Of a stretch of 35,100 nucleotides of DNA, positions 32,844-35,100 are shown piece by piece (within the stretch, counting starts at the first letter, position 1; each line of letters begins with the position of its first letter). The stretch is taken from positions 1 through 35,100 of the forward strand of contig CAMPGT010000009.1 in the NCBI GenBank assembly GCA_946885665.1. The letters are read 5' to 3'. This stretch comes from an uncultured Chitinophagaceae bacterium. Its GTDB lineage: Bacteria; Bacteroidota; Bacteroidia; Chitinophagales; Chitinophagaceae. Made by a program: the position numbers and the translations under genes. Under the pieces are notes generated by a model. The model was given only the letters and a program-made list of their open reading frames with translations, searched no databases and was not told where the DNA came from.

Positions 32844-33701
32844 TTATGCGAGCGTTTCGCGGAACAACCTGATCGTTCGTTCCCACGCTTGCTTTGCAGC
32901 GGCTTCATTGTATCGCGTTGGCGCAGTATCGTTGTGAAACGCGTGCTGCGCACCTTCATACATGAACAACTCGTATTGTACACCTGCCGCTTTCAGCGCA
33001 TCTTCATATGCAGGAATGCCCTCGTTCACTCTTTCGTCGAGCGAACCATAGTGCAACTGGAGATGCGCCTTTATTTTTGCCGCTTCTTCTTTTGCGGGCT
33101 GCCGTCCGTAAAAAGCAACGGCGGCTTTCAGTTGAGGATCGTGAACCGCAAGCTGGTTCGCCATTGCCCCGCCCCAGCAAAATCCCACGCAACCCGTTTT
33201 ACCATTCGACTCATTGCGTGAACCGGCATACTGCACACCCTTGAGAAAATTATCGAGGTTTTTATTTTTGTCCAGCTTGCCTATCAGCTCGCGTGCCTCG
33301 TCTTCATTGGCAGGCGTGCCTCCCGACGGAGAAAGCGCATCAGGCGCCACCGCAACGAACCCGGCCTTTGCCACTCTTCTGGCAACATCCTTTATGTGCG
33401 GGTTTAATCCCCTGTTTTCGTGAATCACCACCACCGCGCCATATTTACCATTTGCCTTTGGCCGCGCGAGATAACCTTTCATCGTGGTGTCATCGCCGGG
33501 ATAAGTGACATCTTCGGTGATGATGTCATCGTCCAGTTCGGAGACCACTTGCGCATTGGCGTAATTCACTTCGAGCATCGGCAGAACGGCCATTGCCGCA
33601 GCCATGCTCCCCGTTAGCTTTACAAGGCGGTTAATGAATTCATTACGTTTTAATGGCTTGTGGGTGTATTCATCGAAGAGGTTGATGATTCGCTGATCCA
33701 T
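32844..33701 (-). CDS. Dienelactone hydrolase family protein
   Basis: The 285-residue alpha/beta hydrolase has the dienelactone hydrolase triad: Cys175 in GFCWGG, Asp222 in YGSLDER and His253 in GAQHAFHND, with spacing matching the family. The N-terminal 50 residues carry KRNEFINRLVKLTGSMAAAM followed by AVLPML and YANA-Q. This may be an anchor or a signal with an extended charged start, so the enzyme may be periplasmic. The substrate is not predictable, since the family acts on many lactones and esters. It is divergent from the YrdB-like gene over 51 bp. Confidence 0.9.
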   Translation of the reverse strand: MDQRIINLFDEYTHKPLKRNEFINRLVKLTGSMAAAMAVLPMLEVNYANAQVVSELDDDIITEDVTYPGDDTTMKGYLARPKANGKYGAVVVIHENRGLNPHIKDVARRVAKAGFVAVAPDALSPSGGTPANEDEARELIGKLDKNKNLDNFLKGVQYAGSRNESNGKTGCVGFCWGGAMANQLAVHDPQLKAAVAFYGRQPAKEEAAKIKAHLQLHYGSLDERVNEGIPAYEDALKAAGVQYELFMYEGAQHAFHNDTAPTRYNEAAAKQAWERTIRLFRETLA

Positions 33702-33752
33702 GGCAGAGGAGATTTACCTGAAGTTCGTAATTTCCCGCGAACGGTGTATGCT

Positions 33753-34106
33753 ATGGAGAAAATCAGGATGATAAATTCGCTGCTGGCTTTTCTTGTCGAG
33801 ATCGCCATGCTTGTGTTGCTCGGATATTGGGGATACCATACTTCCGATGATAACGTTTTCAAATACATTCTCGCAATTACCACGCCCGCAGGCGCGGCCG
33901 TCCTGTGGGGCATTTTTGCGGCACCCCGGTCGAAAACCCGGTTGCGCCAGCCGCTGCTGCTCATTTTCAAATTGGTACTGTTCATGATCACCGCCTTCCT
34001 CGTGTACCGCCTCGGCAGGGTGAATGCCGCCGCCATCTTTATTTTTTTCGCCCTGCTCAATCAGGCCGTCACTGCCATTGTGGGTGAATATAAGCCTTGG
34101 AAGTAG
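33753..34106 (+). CDS. YrdB-like DUF2568 membrane protein
   Basis: From the ATG at 33753 the protein has 117 residues; the frame extends back to 33660 but that part overlaps the divergent hydrolase gene and is unlikely. It has four hydrophobic segments (LLAFLVEIAMLVLLGYWGY, ITTPAGAAVLWGIF, LLLIFKLVLFMITAFLVY, IFIFFALLNQAVTAIV), as in YrdB/DUF2568 proteins of unknown function. It probably sits in the inner membrane. A second in-frame Met five codons later (MINSLL) is an alternative start. Confidence 0.78.
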   Translation: MEKIRMINSLLAFLVEIAMLVLLGYWGYHTSDDNVFKYILAITTPAGAAVLWGIFAAPRSKTRLRQPLLLIFKLVLFMITAFLVYRLGRVNAAAIFIFFALLNQAVTAIVGEYKPWK

Positions 34107-34111
34107 CTTCC

Positions 34112-34189
34112 TATCTTGCAATATCTTGCAGCTTTGTAAATTTTTCCTGCAATTTTTTGCAGGATTTAGTGAAAAATAGTGCAAATTTG
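34112..34189 (+). promoter_or_regulatory. Promoter and candidate operator of the DeoR gene
   Basis: TATCTTGCA occurs twice at a 10-bp interval (34112-34120, 34122-34130). CCTGCAA-TTTT-TTGCAGG at 34146-34163 is a perfect 7-bp dyad. TTTG within the dyad (34156-34159) and CAAATTTG (34182-34189, one mismatch to TAnnTTTG) are spaced 22 bp, compatible with a Bacteroidota -33/-7 promoter, with the dyad over the -33. Autoregulation by the DeoR product is inferred. Confidence 0.45.
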
Positions 34190-34209
34190 GCTACCAATCT
34201 AACAAATGC

Positions 34210-34956
34210 ATGCTTAAGAGAGAACGCCAGGAACTGATCCTTCATGAAGTAAACCTGCACAACAAGGTGTTGATAGGCGATCTCAGCGGGGTGATCAAAG
34301 TGTCGGAAGACACCGTACGCCGCGACCTCATCGAACTGTCGAAAAAAGGCAAGTTGGTGAAAGTGCATGGCGGCGCCCTTTCGAACTCTTTCCGTAATTC
34401 GTTTAAGCACACAGACATTTAGTCACTCGCAGAAAAAAAGACGATCGCCCACACAGCGAGTGCACGGATCAAAGATGGCATGTATATCCACACCACCGGC
34501 GGTACCACTATTCTCGAAATGGCAAGGCTGCTTCCGGAAACGCTGAAGGCAACATTTATCACCGGCAGCATTCAGGCGGCGTTCGAATACCTGCAGCATC
34601 CCCATCTTGAAGTGATCCTCATCGGCGACCGCATCGCGAGAAATTCACAGATAACGGTGGGAGGAGAAGCCATAACGAAAATCAAAACCTTCAACGCCGA
34701 CCTCTGCTTCCTCGGCGTTAACGCACTCGATGTGGAACACGGACTCACGGATAACGATTATGAAGTGGCGCAGGTAAAAAGGGCCATCATAGAATCTTCC
34801 GACCGCGTGGTGGTGCTTTCCATCGCAGAAAAATTAAATACGCAACAGAAAATACAGGTATGCCCGGTTTCGCAAATTCAAACACTCATAACCGAGGTAC
34901 CTCCCAATCATCCGGCCCTTGAGGCTTATCACCAATCAGGCATCGAAGTCATTTAA
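34210..34956 (+). pseudogene. DeoR-family regulator interrupted by an in-frame amber codon
   Basis: Two ORFs in the same frame (34210-34422 and 34480-34956) form one DeoR-type protein of 248 codons, split only by TAG at 34420-34422 (codon 71). The first part has the winged HTH with VSEDTVRRDLIELSKKGKLV and VHGGAL; the rest has the sugar-phosphate-binding DeoRC domain (GGTTILEMARLLPE, ADLCFLGVNALDVEHGL and NDYEVAQVKRAII). The TAG falls in the linker where homologues usually have a residue such as Tyr (HTDI-x-SLAEKK), so one base change would repair it. The downstream Met (34480) lacks the HTH, so a functional regulator is unlikely unless the codon is a sequencing error or is read through. Confidence 0.85.
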
Positions 34957-34978
34957 CCAAATTCCAAAACATGTTTGT

Positions 34979-35100
34979 ATGAAAATTTTCCTGAAACAAA
35001 AAATGGCAAAGACGCTGGTCTTTCATTTCGTCTGCTTGCTGCTGCTCGCTTTCAGCTCGGCCGCGCACCGATGCCGCTGGTGCTGTGCGTCGCTCCGAAC
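34979..35100 (+). CDS. N-terminus of a secreted protein, cut by the window edge
   Basis: About 40 codons are visible. The N-terminus MKIFLKQKMAKTLVFHF is followed by a hydrophobic stretch VCLLLLAFSSAA, a signal peptide like those of SusC proteins. After residue 30 the frame reads RCRWCCASLR, unusual for this gene type, which may mean a frameshift or sequence error near the window edge. Identity cannot be determined. It starts 23 bp after the DeoR frame. Confidence 0.45.
   Translation, partial: MKIFLKQKMAKTLVFHFVCLLLLAFSSAAHRCRWCCASLR

Noticed and set aside
33660..33752. N-terminal extension of the YrdB-like protein
   Set aside because: It overlaps the divergent hydrolase gene and adds a polar leader before the first membrane helix.

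Overview
The window reads as a chromosomal segment of a Bacteroidota bacterium, most likely Chitinophagaceae or a close relative. This rests on paired SusC/SusD proteins, an ECF sigma/FecR pair feeding a SusC with an STN domain, a secreted protein with a type IX secretion (T9SS) C-terminal tail, many predicted lipoproteins, weak Shine-Dalgarno sequences, and several near matches to the Bacteroidota -7 element TAnnTTTG. No RNA genes, insertion sequences, phage genes or CRISPR arrays were seen.

Layout: 1-383 is non-coding and carries a 136-bp-period tandem repeat. A T9SS cargo protein (384-1658, +) follows, then a short doubtful ORF and a strong terminator at about 1940-1969. From 23205 down to 1968 all twelve genes lie on the minus strand with small gaps. 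In transcription order they are ECF sigma factor, FecR anti-sigma, STN-containing SusC, second SusC without STN, SusD, a 1200-residue VCBS/ASPIC lipoprotein, a GH172 (DUF2961) glycosidase, a GT4-like glycosyltransferase, a GT22-type mannosyltransferase, rpiB, zwf and an SDR oxidoreductase. Facing away from the sigma gene at 23297 is a chimeric GntR/LacI-type sugar-responsive regulator. The 91-bp gap between them holds a 24-bp interrupted palindrome next to the best sigma-gene promoter candidate.

Downstream are a GH140-like (DUF4038) protein, a composite short-repeat patch (25661-25820), a PQQ-dependent-dehydrogenase-like lipoprotein, an OmpA/PD40 protein, a YegP-like (DUF1508) protein, an ABC exporter with a clear terminator, a HAD phosphatase, an aldo/keto reductase, a dienelactone hydrolase and a YrdB-like membrane protein. 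The window ends with a DeoR regulator interrupted by a single in-frame amber codon and the first codons of a secreted protein.

How it may work together (inference): the regulator would sense an intracellular sugar and gate the sigma factor. The STN-SusC/FecR/sigma relay would sense substrate at the outer membrane. SusC/SusD would import a glycan, and GH172 (with the nearby GH140-like protein) would cleave furanosidic linkages. RpiB and Zwf would route carbon through the pentose phosphate pathway. The two glycosyltransferases inside this uptake-type cluster are the hardest part to explain and the most worth testing.
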